A stretch of 64,000 bases of DNA from Parus major (taxonomy: Eukaryota; Chordata; Aves; Passeriformes; Paridae). How positions within the stretch are numbered: position 1 is the first letter of the stretch; every line of letters starts with the position of its first letter. Made by a program: the position numbers and the translations under genes. The stretch covers positions 21,924,816 through 21,988,815 of the forward strand of contig NC_031770.1 of assembly GCF_001522545.3 (NCBI RefSeq), read 5' to 3'. The notes beneath the pieces are model-generated. The model did no database searches, was not told the DNA's origin, and saw only the letters and a list, made by a program, of their open reading frames with translations. This document shows positions 41,201-53,048 of the stretch, piece after piece.

Positions 41201-44200
41201 CCAATTAATGGTTCAAAATTGTATTGTATTTGCATTCTAATGTTTAACTTTAAATTTGTAAGCTGCTTCCCTACAAAACTCTTTAGCTAAATATACACAC
41301 ACAATTGCATGACATGCCCAGTGTATCAAGAAACATACCAAACCTTTCAAAAGTGCACATTACAAGCTGAGCATGTCATGAAAACAAAGAGCTCAATCTT
41401 TTGCAGAGAATCCAGACCACAACTGTATGCAGATCCATTTAACTGCAGTGTTTGCTGCCGTGCCTGAAGAGAAACAGCGTTAATTAATGGTAATCAAGGG
41501 GAAAAATAAAAGAGTTGTGTTATAGTTTTATATTAAAAAAAAAATCCTTTAAATGAGCACTCTCATTCCACAGCACTTACCTGTTCCACATTGTATCCAT
41601 GTTTTTCCTTTGCTATTGCTATATATTCATCCACTGTAACAAAGCAATGTCAGAATTATTCTTTAATACTTTTAGCTCTGCTCTATGACAGAATTAGCCA
41701 TCTAACATGGGAAAAGAGTCTCTCCATGCTTTAACACACTGCATAGGCCCAGGTCCCCCAAAATGTTACATATACTCACAGCTTTATTAATAATAAATAA
41801 ACCCACTGACCATTAGTGAGCATTTAATTTTATAAACTTTTTACACAAGCTAATTCTGCTTTCTTTCACATTTTTACTGCAACAAAACCACAGATACTCA
41901 TAAGTTATTTATTTATTTAAAGCAGAAACTAGCTGGTTATTAAAAGGCTATGCCTTTTTTGGAATCCCTTCCTGGGTTAGTTTTAAATTGAACTACTTCT
42001 ACTGCTCTTATTCCCAAACATGTTGAAAACTAAAGCAAGGAGATCCTACATCAATGATTATGCATATTCTCAAGATTACTATAGCTTTCACTGACCAACA
42101 GGGATTTTAACTATGACACAAAGTCAGTTTTCCACAGAAAGCATGAAAAGTCAATAATTAGATAATGAAATTAAGGAATAACATTTTAAAAATCATATTT
42201 AGCAATAATAGAACCAGCTTAGAGTTAAACACTTTTCCTAATTTTGAAATTGTCTTATTTATTTTTAAATGAAACCCTCTTCCTATTCACCTTCTAGAGC
42301 TCAAAATTAGATGGCAACTAAATAGTTGAAAGGAAGTATGATCAAGAAAAGGAAATAATCATATCCACCTTATTCAAATGGACAATGGATATCCTTGCCA
42401 TGCACTGTTGCAGCAAATAATTATACTTCAAAGGAATGAGAAAGGTGTTTAATAATCACAGTTGCATTTTATTTCTAACTGTTCTGCAGTAGCTGAAGGT
42501 GCCATTCCCTCAAATGTAGAGGGACACAAATCTCTAACTACTGGTATTAGATAGAAACTGTCCAGGGGATGAGGTTCTCATGGCTGCATCCTCAAAGTTT
42601 ACTCCCCTATTATAGTTGGGAACTTCTAGCGCAGGATTAAACTAGATTAAACAGATAACTGATCACATTTTGTCAGATAACTCCTGTATTTCAGCTCACT
42701 TCTAAAGGGAAAAAATGTTTGCTTTCTCCTTCTGTGACAGCAGTAATAATTTTCCCTTGAAGTAGGCCTCAACAAACCTTTTCTAAATTCATCCATTGCA
42801 ACTCCTTCTCCTAGAAATTTAAAGCAGTAAGTTCCTTGTGTTCAGATATTTTATTCTTTAATTAATAACAAAAGGTTACACAGGCAATGATGATGATAAT
42901 ACAGAATAGGCAGTTTGACTTGAAACAAAGCCTTTACTAATATAAGAGAAGGTCATCTTTCCTTTACCTGGAGTTCTCTAAATAAAGAAAAAGAAAAGCT
43001 TTGTGTTTAATTATTTGCAGTCTCACTGTGCATAAAATAAAGAGCAAACAGGCACACCAGAAACATTTAGTTTACTTAAGCACACAAATTCCTAAGCAGG
43101 CAAGGACTTACACTTGGCATCGGGAATATTATGATATGGAGACCATACAAGCATTCCTCCATTATCTTTATCAGTGTATTTTGTGGCACCTGTAAGAAAA
43201 CAAGTTACTCTCAGTATTTAATTAATAATTATGATCTAGAGAACAACTATGTGACAGTTAGCAAAAGCCAACCACAGTAAGAAGTCCAGCTACTAAGGAG
43301 AGGGAAAAAAAAATAAAATTGATTCAAAATTATTTCCTTAAGACATCAAAAGACTGAATCTGAGCACTATTCTTAGGATGTTCAACTAAATATTAGACAG
43401 TATCCTGGTTACCACAATTAAACCACTGAAGTGCACTTCTTAAGTTGGAAGGAATCCTATCTAGTTTGGTAGTACTATCCTAACTAGTAGTTAATATCTA
43501 ACCCCCTTGCCATGGGCAGGGACACCTTCCACTAGACCAGGTTGCTCAGAGCTCCATCCAGCCTGGCCTTGAACACTTCCAGGGATGGGGTGTCCACAGC
43601 TTCTCTGGGCAGCCTGTGCCAGTGCCTCACCACCCCATAGCAAGGAATTGCTTTCTCATATCTAAATCCACCCCCTATAAAGTTGGTAAGGATGCAACTT
43701 TGTTCTCTTGAAGTTTGATTGTCCATTAGTACTCTAACATTTATCACTATCATAGGACTACTAGGACCTACTGTGGTCAGTTAGGCTTCCTTCAAACAAA
43801 CAAACAAAAATAGATAAGAGCTAGAATTCAGTCACCACCACTGATCCCTTTCAGCAAGAAACTGTACTAACAGCTATGCCAGAAACCATTCTGTTCATCT
43901 CTCTAGATTTTTCTAATTTTGTAATTTTAGTATTCATAGCCAAGCAAATTGCACAGCAGTTAGATGTATAAGAAACTTTTGGTTTTGGTTTGTTTATCTC
44001 CACCTCAATGTAGCAAGGGAAGCAGTACAAATTATCCAACCCATCAGGACAGAGTAATACTGATGTAAACACTGAAGCATTAAATCAGAGCATATGATTT
44101 TTTAAAACATGCTGTAAAAGAAAACTCCCTGATACTGTAAAAGCATTAATTCAGAGTCACTTTCCATTACTATTTCACAAATGTAGTCTAAAACATAAGG

Positions 44201-47200
44201 CCCCTTGCAATCTATTTGTTTTCAAGTTTCTCTAGCTAAGAAATTGCTCAACAATTGGATTTATATCTAATGTCAGTATGAATTCCCTGAGTAATCACCC
44301 TCAGAGGAACTTTCTTTGCATCCTTCTTGGAGAAGAAAAGCTTTTTTTGTTCAGTGAAACAAGTAACTTTTCAATCCATTTTAAGCTTACACACTTTTTA
44401 TTTAGACTCTAAATCTTGTTTGAAGCAAACAAAAAACCAAATCCAATGCTTTGGAAAAAAAGATCAGTATAGTGCTTTCCCTTTATGTACAATGTTTTGT
44501 TGTTCTTCCTCCTTCAGTTTGGCAGCGTTTTGTATTTGCTATCATCTCTGCAATCTTGATCCATCACAACTGTGAACTTGAAAACAGTTAATTAGAAAAC
44601 CTAAAAATTCCTGTACCTCTCCAAAATGAGATGTGAAAGGCAGATAACCTCAATGCAGCATAAACTCCATAACAGGTTAAGAATGTACATGTACTCATAA
44701 AGCACCCGTTTCAAGGCATAAGAGCTACTAAACTCGGAAAGGTTTTTGGTATACAAGAACAAACTCCTTAATGTAACATTCCACTTTAGCACCAAAAAGC
44801 ATGACATTTTTAGTCATTAGGAATACAATACTTCATGAAGAGCAAGGCATATTACAGGCACAACATTTCTCTTGTACACTGTGTTTTTATCACAAGTAAA
44901 TGACCACTATCCTGCACTTCATTCTAATTAAAGATGAGGAGAAAGAAGGATCACCAGAGAATATATTAGAATCTCAGTTTATGAGGAAAAATGTCTAAAC
45001 TTAAGATACCTGCAGACAAGTGGCTATCATGGATATTATCAGGTAGTGAATACTCAAGTACTAAAGTGAAAAAAAACATTCATTTCAGAGTTCTTGTGCC
45101 TGCAGGAGACTATGTATGTGGTCACACTACCCTACTGAGGTGCCACCCTCACGTGACAAACAAGCAACAACCACCAGAACCTCCCTTTTCAAAGCAGTGC
45201 TGTGTCCCCAGCAGGAATGAGACATCTGCTTCCATTCAGGTGGCACCTTCACACTGCCAAAAGAAAAGCCAGGATGACAAAGGAATAATGAGGTGCATAC
45301 AGGTAGCTTGAAGGAAAGAAGGCACCTTGTCCTCAGCATGGGATGTCCCTAGCTGTAGGACAGGGATCCCTCCATCCCCATATGCAGGACCATGACCTAC
45401 CTTCCTGAGAACTTGCTGCCTGTCCTTTGTACCCCAAGCACTCAAGCAAACAGCCCTAACCCCCAGAGTGGCTGTGTTACACCTCAAGGCATACAAGGGA
45501 GGGGGGCTGGAAATACCCTGCAAACATGATAACCAAAGTGTGTTAGAAGAGTTGTAAGCCAGTAAGGAAGAAAAGGACCAAGAGCTACATCTGAAGAATG
45601 ACAAGTCTCCCTCTCCCCAAAATACGCCTCGAAGCCGCTGAGGAAGAGGTTTCAGTACTTCAGCTGCTGCACCCCTCTGCCAGTAGCAGTTAGGAAATGC
45701 AGCCAGCTGAAGATGACCAACAGGCACTCTGCACCACTTCCAGAACAGGGAAATCACAGCAGCAAACTGACCCTCTCTAAATTGCAGCTTCATGTTGGAA
45801 GTTAGGTACACATGGCTGGTACAGCTCTATGCAGGATCCCAGGTACTGAAAATGAAGTGATCATCCAGGTGCATACAAGACACAGTGAGGGCATTGTGGG
45901 GCAGGGTGGCAATATAAAAGTATGTTGGTTTCCAGCACAAAATGTACCTTCCTCTGCTTAAGATTATGCCTTCCCCACACCATTTAACAATTTCAATTTA
46001 ACAGAGCCTCTTTTCCTATTAGAAGACTGAAGAGAGGAAAGTTAAAAACATACAGAGAAATGAGTTCCTAAGTGACCTTAAATGGTATAAAATATTCTTC
46101 TTGATAGCCCCAACTCCATCCCTGAAGAGAGGGTAAATGGAAAATTAAGTATTTCAGCATTAAGAAAGAAAAATTCATTGTAAAACCATTGTGAAGTCTA
46201 AATCTGAACAGAATAAAACTTCTCTAGCAGTTATCTGTGGATGACATGAGGGTGGTGCATTCTGTACCATGATTTTCAAAAGAATGTAAACAACCCACAA
46301 TATAAGGATATCAGTTTTGTATCCTGCTGTATTTCTAGGTGGGCCAGAAAGTACAAGCAGAAAAATTTTCACCAAGAATATATAATACTATAGGAAAACC
46401 AGGAGGAGGAGATAAAAATCTAGAGTGCAAGAGATGGTATGTTAACTCAGTAAATTAGATAAAGTAAAAATCCCAAGTTTCCTTATTAAAATTGTTTCTT
46501 ACAGTGACAAAATCACTCTCATCACTATAATAATTGGTGACAATTAAATACACTACTTCCCTTAAGCTCTATCTGAAAGTTTGCTTGTAAAAAGAATATG
46601 GTGTGGAGAGGGGTAAGAGAGTATATTTAAATTAACTTCTCATAATTGTTGCTTCCAACCACAATCCACTTAGAAACAGTTGCACTTTTTCTTTAAAAAA
46701 ATAATCTTGTTTTATACATAAACTAAGTTTACAAAAAAAAAATTGTTTACTGCCATCACATTAATCATGAATATTTTGTTCCTCAGTGTATTGTTGTAGA
46801 GCATTGCTTATGGCTATTTTTCAAGTCAGGCTAAGTGAAACCCAAGGACTGGTATTATTCCACTCAGTATTCTGTGGGTTTATCAGGGCTGACTTTGTGT
46901 CTTAAAGTTATATCTACTTTCATCCATCATTGATTCTCTTCTCCCATCTATTTATTTCAAGGGGCTTAAAAAACAGCACTCAAGAGTACTGTGAATAAAC
47001 ACACACTCTAAAGTATCTGATAAGCCCTCAAAAAAGAGCATTAGAACAATTCCAAGAAGAAACATAATTAAAGATAATCAAATATAGTGCCATATCCATA
47101 TATGCAACCTAGAACTAAAAAGGAGATTATTACCTTGCTACAAAAAAGTAACCAAAATGTAGCTGTAAGAGCAAGGATTTTTGTCTCTCGTCACTTGTCT

Positions 47201-49473
47201 CTAAGAAATTATGCCACAAAACTCGTCAGAAAAAATAAACAAACCTCAACAAAAAAAACAAAGAGATGAAAGAATGAGATCTTGCTGGTATCTCTTCAGA
47301 TAACCAATCTGTTAACTTGGTAAGTGCCATACTTTTAACTTAATGGACTTTTTAATTTATCTTGTAAGACTTAGGTGTTCAAAAAAATCAGGACCTTCTT
47401 GCCCTAATAAGCAAATAATAAAACATTAAGCCTCTAACTCAGGAGTTATTAAAGAAATATTTCTATTATGAAGGAAATCGATAGGGTGAGTATATTTTAA
47501 TCCCAGTTATTGGGAAAAGAGGCATTAATTGAATACCATCCCCCAGAAACACAAGCTCTAAAAAGCTTTATTATATGAGAGCATAAAAATAGTTCTGTAG
47601 TTACTAATGTAACGGTACTATTGCATATACAGTTTACAAAATTAAAACCACAGAACCTCAATTGTCCTACAAGGGCTGAAGAGTACTTTTAATCAAAAGA
47701 AAAACAAACACTAGGTGTTTTTCTACTTCAAGTGGCCTGTAGGAAAAGCAAACCCAGGCTGCAGGTTAGAAACCATCATTTTTATCTGTGTATAAATTTT
47801 AAGTAGGCAATGTAAAAATAAAAGGCGAAGAGAATTAGCCTTATTAACAAAGAGACCTAGACTGCGTGCTCCTTCCTAGGGGAAAGGCATTCCCTTAAGG
47901 CAAGATCACGCATCCATTAATCCCACCCTCGCGCTTTCCCTTCCCCAGCGTTTTCTTTGGCCGGTGGGGACTTGCGCCCACCCAGAGGGGCTCGCTCCAG
48001 CCTCGGGAGGCACCGTGAGAGCAATCCTCTTCCGGTAAGAAATCATCTGATACCCATGGAGCCTGCCTGGAGAGCAGGAAAGTAGACAGGCTTCATCTGA
48101 CCACTACAGCAGAACTGCTCAACGCTCCTGTGGTCTCCCTGCTCTGTGTAGTAAGGCACGGCAGCATTCTAGCAATTAACTTGCTAAAGCTGAGTACCAG
48201 GCTATGCGAGCGTACCCATATTCCTCGGGGCGGGGCTGGGGGGGCGAGGAAGGCGGAGGAGAGCAGCTCAGCCTGCCACGGCGGGGCCAGCGAGGCTACT
48301 ACAGCACACAAAACCTGGAGCAGGAGTTTCCCACCGAGCGCATCTTCCACCCAGCGCCTCCAGCACGCAGCCAGGTCTGCTCCGCTTCCGGCAGGGCGCA
48401 TCACTTCCCACCCTTGCCCGACATCCATCACCCCTCGTCAAATATTTTTTATGGTTATCGGTTTAAGAACACGGAGAAAAAAAAAAAAAATATAATAAAG
48501 CTTTTTCTGTTTCACCGCCTCCCGCCGGATACCCATAATGCAGCCGATAATGAAGTGAGAATCCCCCACCGCGACGCCCCCCGCCCCCGGAGCGCAGATG
48601 CTGCCCCGGCCAAGCCTCCCGCCGCCGGCACCGGATCGCCGACACAAAGGCTCAAAAGCACCATAAATACAGCCCCGCGGCCGCCGCCGCCGGAGAGCGC
48701 CGGGCGAGCCCGCCCCGGCAGCGAGCCCACCCCTCCCGCCTCTGGAGATGTCAGGTTACAGCCGAAAAGCGATTTACCGGGCTCGAAGTCAGGAATGCGC
48801 GCCTGGTATTCCGCTCCGACCCTCATTCCTACATCTGCAAGGCAAAGGGGGGGGAAGAGAAATTAAGGGCTGGAGCGTCCCCGGGCGCCGTCCCAGGCTC
48901 CCGCCGTGCGGCGGGCGGGCGGGCTGGCGGAGCCCCCGCCGCGGCCGTGCGGAATAAGCCACCTCCTCCCCCCGCCACCCCCCCGCCCACCGCCGCCGCC
49001 GCCGCGGATTAAGCCCCGACGACCGCCGAGGAGGGGGCAGGAGGAGGCGGAAGGGGGAGTTTATTCCAGCGGAACAATGGGGACGACGGCGGCGGCTCCC
49101 GGGAGACACTCCCTCCCCATCGTTAAGTACCGCGGGGGCAGCCGCGGGGCCGCGCCGCGCGCTCCCGGCCCCCCGCCCCGCACACGCGCGGCCGCGGCTC
49201 GGCCGCAGCACGGACGGAGCGGCGGAGCCCCGGCACCGGGAAGGGGGAGGCGGCTCGGCTCGGCTCGCCGCCCCTCCCGCCGCCTCCGCCACCCCCCTGC
49301 CGCCGCTGGCGGGGCGGCCCCAGGCTCGCACCGTGCTCGTCGCCACTGTCGCCGCCGCCGCTCTCCGGCTCCGAGTAGTGCCCGTTGGAGGGGCTGCTGC
49401 TCTTGGCGCCGTTGGGGGCTGCCCGGCTCTTACTCCCCAAGAGCTCCGCGCCCTTCTCCATCATGCCTGGCAT
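26298..49473 (-). CDS. RCOR3: RCOR3, REST corepressor 3 / CoREST3 (12 coding exons)
   Basis: RCOR3 is a nuclear scaffold of the CoREST family that binds the demethylase LSD1 (KDM1A) and HDAC1/2 and takes them to chromatin. Coding exons in transcript order are 49332-49473, 48778-48828, 43112-43189, 41581-41633, 39730-39891, 39273-39397, 37729-37807, 34917-35135, 33226-33303, 32406-32463, 27072-27313 and 26298-26642. All borders are GT/AG and all phases join, giving 543 residues without a stop. An N-terminal Ser/Gly-rich tail precedes an ELM2 domain (about 49-130), SANT1 (about 134-185), an LSD1-binding linker with a coiled coil (about 231-329), SANT2 (about 336-386) and a proline-rich tail ending QTESQSTLH. 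The first ATG opens MPGMMEKG. The linker and tail wording separate it from RCOR1 and RCOR2. Alternative last exons known in this family would not be visible here. Confidence 0.96.
27314..32405 (-). other. RCOR3 intron between the two SANT2 exons
   Basis: About 5.1 kb of AT-rich DNA splitting the SANT2 domain. I see no further exon. A 15-bp motif, AAAAACAGTCAGGAA, occurs twice near 30725-30760. A plus-strand frame at 28527-28988 is open but has no recognisable protein content. Confidence 0.6.
34000..34018. repeat. Poly-A run
   Basis: 19 consecutive A in an RCOR3 intron, which read as poly-T on the transcribed strand. The sequence before it was not recognised as a retroposed gene. Confidence 0.9.
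35136..37728 (-). other. RCOR3 intron
   Basis: About 2.6 kb between the acidic exon (37729-37807) and the linker exon (34917-35135). No exon, RNA gene or clear repeat was recognised. It contains a short ATT-rich run near 36055-36077. Confidence 0.6.
39021..39042. repeat. Poly-T run
   Basis: 22 consecutive T in the intron upstream of the RCOR3 acidic exon; on the transcribed strand this is poly-A. No adjacent retroposed gene was recognised. Confidence 0.95.
39892..41580 (-). other. RCOR3 intron within the ELM2 region
   Basis: About 1.7 kb without a recognised exon. Open frames on both strands near 40463-40945 overlap each other and show no protein-like pattern. Confidence 0.6.
43190..48777 (-). 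other. RCOR3 second intron
   Basis: About 5.6 kb between exon 2 (48778-48828) and exon 3 (43112-43189). It carries a CR1 fragment near 43442-43690 and, at its 5' end, part of the CpG island. A more GC-rich patch lies at about 45100-45900; its 191-residue open frame on the minus strand has no recognisable domain. Confidence 0.6.
43442..43690 (-). mobile_element. CR1 LINE fragment, 3' end
   Basis: Reverse complement of the CR1 3' region. The plus strand has GCCATGGGCAGGGACACCTT, then CATCCAGCCTGGCCTTGAAC and GGGCAGCCTGTGCCAGTGCC. A broken reading frame from the end of the CR1 reverse-transcriptase ORF is still visible on the minus strand. Inserted in the same orientation as RCOR3. Confidence 0.9.
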
Positions 49474-49530
49474 GCCAGGGCTGGGAGCGGGGGAGAGCGG
49501 CGGCAGCGCTGCCGGCCGAGGGGGGGGAAG

Positions 49531-49548
49531 TTAATACGGAGCCGCCAT
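49531..49548 (-). promoter_or_regulatory. Upstream ORF in the RCOR3 5' region
   Basis: On the minus strand, ATG GCG GCT CCG TAT TAA forms a complete five-codon ORF ending 57 nt before the RCOR3 start codon. It would limit translation if the transcript starts upstream of it. If transcription starts within the overlapping YY1-like motif, as happens at many such promoters, it may be left out of the mRNA. Confidence 0.5.
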
Positions 49549-49553
49549 GTTGC
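49543..49553 (-). promoter_or_regulatory. YY1-like site near the RCOR3 start
   Basis: The minus strand reads CAACATGGCGGC, matching the YY1 core ATGGCGGC in the orientation usual for promoter-proximal sites. It lies about 70-80 nt upstream of the RCOR3 start codon, inside the CpG island, and so marks a likely transcription start zone. Confidence 0.55.
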
Positions 49554-50457
49554 CCCCTCCCCGCCCCCCCCTCGGGCACCTCCTCCCCCCGCCCGCCGCG
49601 CCCCCCCTTCCCCCGGCGCCGGGAATCCCTCCGCGCCGGCCCGGCCGGATCTCGCCGAGGGGCGGGGATGGTGCTGGAGCGCCGGCGGCGTGGCCGAAGG
49701 AAGGAAGGAAGGATTTCTCCCGATGCCGGACCGCGGCCGTGCCGCGGGGCTCTCCCGGCCGGCGGGCCCAGAGCAGAGAGGGGACTATTTCCCGGCGGCG
49801 GCGCAGGGATCCCGGCGGGCAGGTGTCGCCGCCGCCGGTGGTGCCGCGGTGAGGGGCGGGAGGAGCCGGGGCCGAGCGGGGACAGGAGGCGCGGGCCGGC
49901 CCCGGCGGGGAAAGCCGGTGCTGTCATATCGCTGAAATCACACCATGTGTGAACCCGTGCGGGTTTTTCTTTCAAAATTCAAAAAGTTATCGATTTATTT
50001 ATCTGTTCAGTGCAATTCCGGAGCGTTACGAAGTGCTGCGGTGTTACCATCCAGTTTATCTCAAATATTCAGGTTTTTTGAGGTTAAAAAAGGCCGAGAC
50101 GGGCTCCGGACCGAGGCTGAGTTACTATGTGACAACAGTCTTGCTACTTAATCTGGAGATACATTGTTCGTCCGGTTTGTTCTATGCAAATGCATTTAAT
50201 ATTCTTGTGGCTGCGTTTTAATATGTGTTTATAGGTATTCTTAATGATGCAGTGATAATTTGTCAGTCTGATTTCCAGATGTTGGGGTGGGGGGGGAGTA
50301 TAAACCTAAATTTCTATATATCAAACAAAGTCTCATATTCCAACTAAGAGTGTTTGACACGATCCATTACCCTTTGTCACATCTTCCCAATTCCAGTCCC
50401 CATCCCAAGAATGTCAATTCTTCCCAAACTCTGCCCTGGTGACTGTCTACCCCAAGC

Positions 50458-50458
<1 letters not shown>

Positions 50459-50492
<34 letters not shown>
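50459..50492. repeat. (GATT)n microsatellite
   Basis: Eight uninterrupted GATT units plus a partial unit, about 1 kb upstream of the RCOR3 start codon. Likely length-variable. Confidence 0.95.
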
Positions 50493-50493
<1 letters not shown>

Positions 50494-50963
50494 GAGCACT
50501 AGCAGGAACAGTGCACCTGCTTTCTTACAGCGAGATAAAGGGGAGATGATTACTTGTGTCCATACTTATGGATACTAAGTGTTCATAGTGCCTTATAGTA
50601 GGATTGTAATATAATGTAGTTAGTCGTGTTTACTGTTTCTTGATACTTGCTTTGAAAGCAGCCCATTATGGTCAAATTATATACTTTTGAAAAATCTTTG
50701 GTGTATGTGTGCTTCCTAGACTATGTCAGGAAAATATTGTCAAGACTTTTCCTGGTTTGGGAGTTCTGTGGCCTTTGAAGAACTATTTTTGTGACAGTTT
50801 TTGGCAGATGACTATCACAAATGGGAGTAAACAAGCTGTGACTCCTTTATGCTTGCCAGTTTTTCAAAAGCTGGAGAGAATGATTAGCAAGGAGAAGGTA
50901 GGAGCAACAGTAGTTGACTTCAAGTGCCTCAGCAATTGAGGATTTGCAGTCCCACAGTTTAAT

Positions 50964-50981
50964 GTACATTTTAAAATGTAC
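50964..50981. repeat. 18-bp AT-rich palindrome
   Basis: GTACATTTTAAAATGTAC is its own reverse complement. It is followed by TTAATTAAATTAAT-type sequence, so the neighbourhood is rich in short AT palindromes. Confidence 0.75.
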
Positions 50982-51791
50982 CTTTAATTAAATTAATGTG
51001 TAATTACTTAATTAAATAAATTAATATGTTTAATGTACAGTTAAAAGAACTCACAATAAGAAGCCACTGAAATGCCACAGGAAAATCTTGTACCAATTTT
51101 TGTCCTTTTAAGGCACAAAATCATTACGAAAACTTGCAGGAAATTGGGATTTGTTGTTTTAGTTCTCCTAAGGCCATCTATTTGAGGCTTTTTATCTTTA
51201 TTTTCTATGGATGTGAAGTTTGGGCACACATGCACCACAATGACTGCACTTGTCTGACAGTTCTTAACTACTGATAAAAGCTACTGGAAGTTTTAGCTGT
51301 TACAGCTTTCAGGAAGGCTAAGTTCTTACAGGTGTCATGGAAGTAGCCACCTGAAAGGAAGAAAGATTCCTTGTAGCATGGTTTGGAGGAGAATTGTCTG
51401 AAGAACTTGACCTTTCTGTTTCTGTTATTTGCACGGCTGCTAATGAAACTGCATTTCCGAAGTTACAATAAAAGGGCATAGGTTCATTTAGTCAAGCACT
51501 TAGATATTAGCAGGTGCATGCAATGATTTTTTTTTTCCTCATGCAGTCTGGAAGTTTGCTTGCTTTGGACTATTTCTTCTCTTGGACTCTTTGTCTTATC
51601 CTTCTCTTGTCTTCAGTTTTAATATTTTTGTTTGTATTTTATCCTTCTCTCCACATTCAGTTCCTCTGTCACATTCAGTATATGCATGCTTCTGGATTAG
51701 ATGTGACATGATAATCAAATAGTTGTTTGTGAGATTAGTCCTGCATTTGTTATAGAAACTATGCATAAGGAGTTAGATTAATATTAGCTTA

Positions 51792-51950
51792 TAGAATCAC
51801 AGCATGGGTTGGGTTGGAAGGGACCTTAAAGATAATCTGGTTCCAAACCCTTGCCAAGGGCAAAAATGCCATTCCCTAGATCAGGTTTCTCAGAGCCCCA
51901 TGCAACCTGGCCTTGGACGCTTCCAGGGATGGGGCATCCACAACTCCTCC
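51792..51950 (-). mobile_element. CR1 LINE fragment, 3' end
   Basis: The plus strand begins ATAGAATCACAGCATGGGTT and continues with GGAAGGGACCTTAAAGATAA, the reverse complement of the CR1 3' tail, then CCTGGCCTTGGACGCTTCC. Edges are approximate. It carries short changes against the better-kept copies. Confidence 0.88.
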
Positions 51951-52591
51951 TTGCTTTACATTGTCTTCTTTCTTCTGTATATCCTTCCTTATTTGTAATT
52001 TTTGTTTCTGAACATAATCCCTAGAGGGCAGCAAAGTAACCAATGCATTCAGGGCCAGTCTAAAGATTCTCTTTATGAGCCTATCATTTTTCATTCTTTG
52101 AGATTATGCCTTCTTAAAATGTATTTTCCAAGTCATCATTTCAGGGGGAAAGTTTGTGTTTGGGCAGGAGGGCAGGGATCCTTGGAGTACAAAGGATTGC
52201 AGCAGAGAATGTAGAGAATTAAAGAATGTACAAGTTACAGGCAAGGAAGGTGAAGCAGATGCTTCTTCCCTTGTAGTGAAATTGCTAAAAAGTAGAAATG
52301 GAAATACAAATGAAACAACTTTCCCTGTCCATGAATTAACTCATCTTAAAACCTACATGTCTTCTGAGGATGTTCCACACAGGGTTTGAGGCCTCTTGCA
52401 ATTTTTGTTAGTGTGGATTCTTGGAATTTATTGCTTAAAACCAGACTCTTTCTGGTCTGTGGACTCATGCATATTATTACATGTGAGGGTTAATGCCAGT
52501 ATTAACAGTTGAGTGGTGAGTTAGGGGAAAGTACAGACTTTATTCAGAGGAAACTAAATGCTTAAACCTAGGTTTTAGCATGCCTACATTA

Positions 52592-53048
52592 CTATAGAAT
52601 CAGTTAGGATAGAAATGACCTCTAACATTGAGTCCAGCCATTAACCTGGCACTGCCAAGTCCATCAGTAAACCACATCCCTAAATGCCACATCCATGCTT
52701 CTTCTAAATACCGCCAGGGATGGTGACTCCACTGCTTCCCTGGGCAGCCTGTTCCAATGCTTGACAACTCTTTCTGTGAAGAAAATTTTCCAAATATCCA
52801 ATCTAAACCTTCCTAGTGCAACTTGAGGCTGTTTCTTGTCATCCTATCTATTATTACGTGTGAGAAGAGACCAATACCCACCTCACTACAGCCTCCTTTC
52901 AGGCAGTTGTAGATAGCCTGAATATTCCCTTCAGCCTCCTTATTTCCAGGCTAAAAAACCCCAGTCAACTCTGCTGCTCCTCATAAAATTTGTGGTCCAG
53001 ACCCTTCACCAGCTTTGTTGCTCCTTGGATGCTCTTCAGCACCTCTTG
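52592..53048 (-). mobile_element. CR1 LINE fragment, older or different subfamily
   Basis: About 450 bp in reverse complement with typical CR1 phrases such as GGGCAGCCTGTTCCAATGCT and CTTTCTGTGAAGAAAATTTT. It differs clearly from the other three copies, so it is probably a different subfamily. It sits about 640 bp from the previous fragment in the same orientation. Confidence 0.85.

Larger units (their letters stand above)
47930..49940. promoter_or_regulatory. RCOR3 CpG island promoter
   Basis: Very GC- and CpG-rich DNA covering RCOR3 exons 1 and 2 and the first intron, with sharp changes to AT-rich DNA at both ends. It holds a YY1-like site and a short upstream ORF just before the RCOR3 start codon. 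Long plus-strand open frames across it (for example 48906-49952) are proline- and arginine-rich, as expected of stop-free GC-rich DNA, and I do not count them as genes. A divergent noncoding transcript is possible but not shown. Confidence 0.85.

Noticed and set aside
45236..45811. 191-residue minus-strand open frame in the second RCOR3 intron
   Set aside because: No recognisable domain, no plausible splice sites in phase with RCOR3, and overlapping frames on the other strand are equally open.
48906..49952. 348-residue plus-strand open frame in the RCOR3 CpG island
   Set aside because: Composition is almost all Pro, Arg, Gly and Ala, as expected from CpG-rich DNA, and it runs antisense to RCOR3 exon 1. 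No domain is seen.
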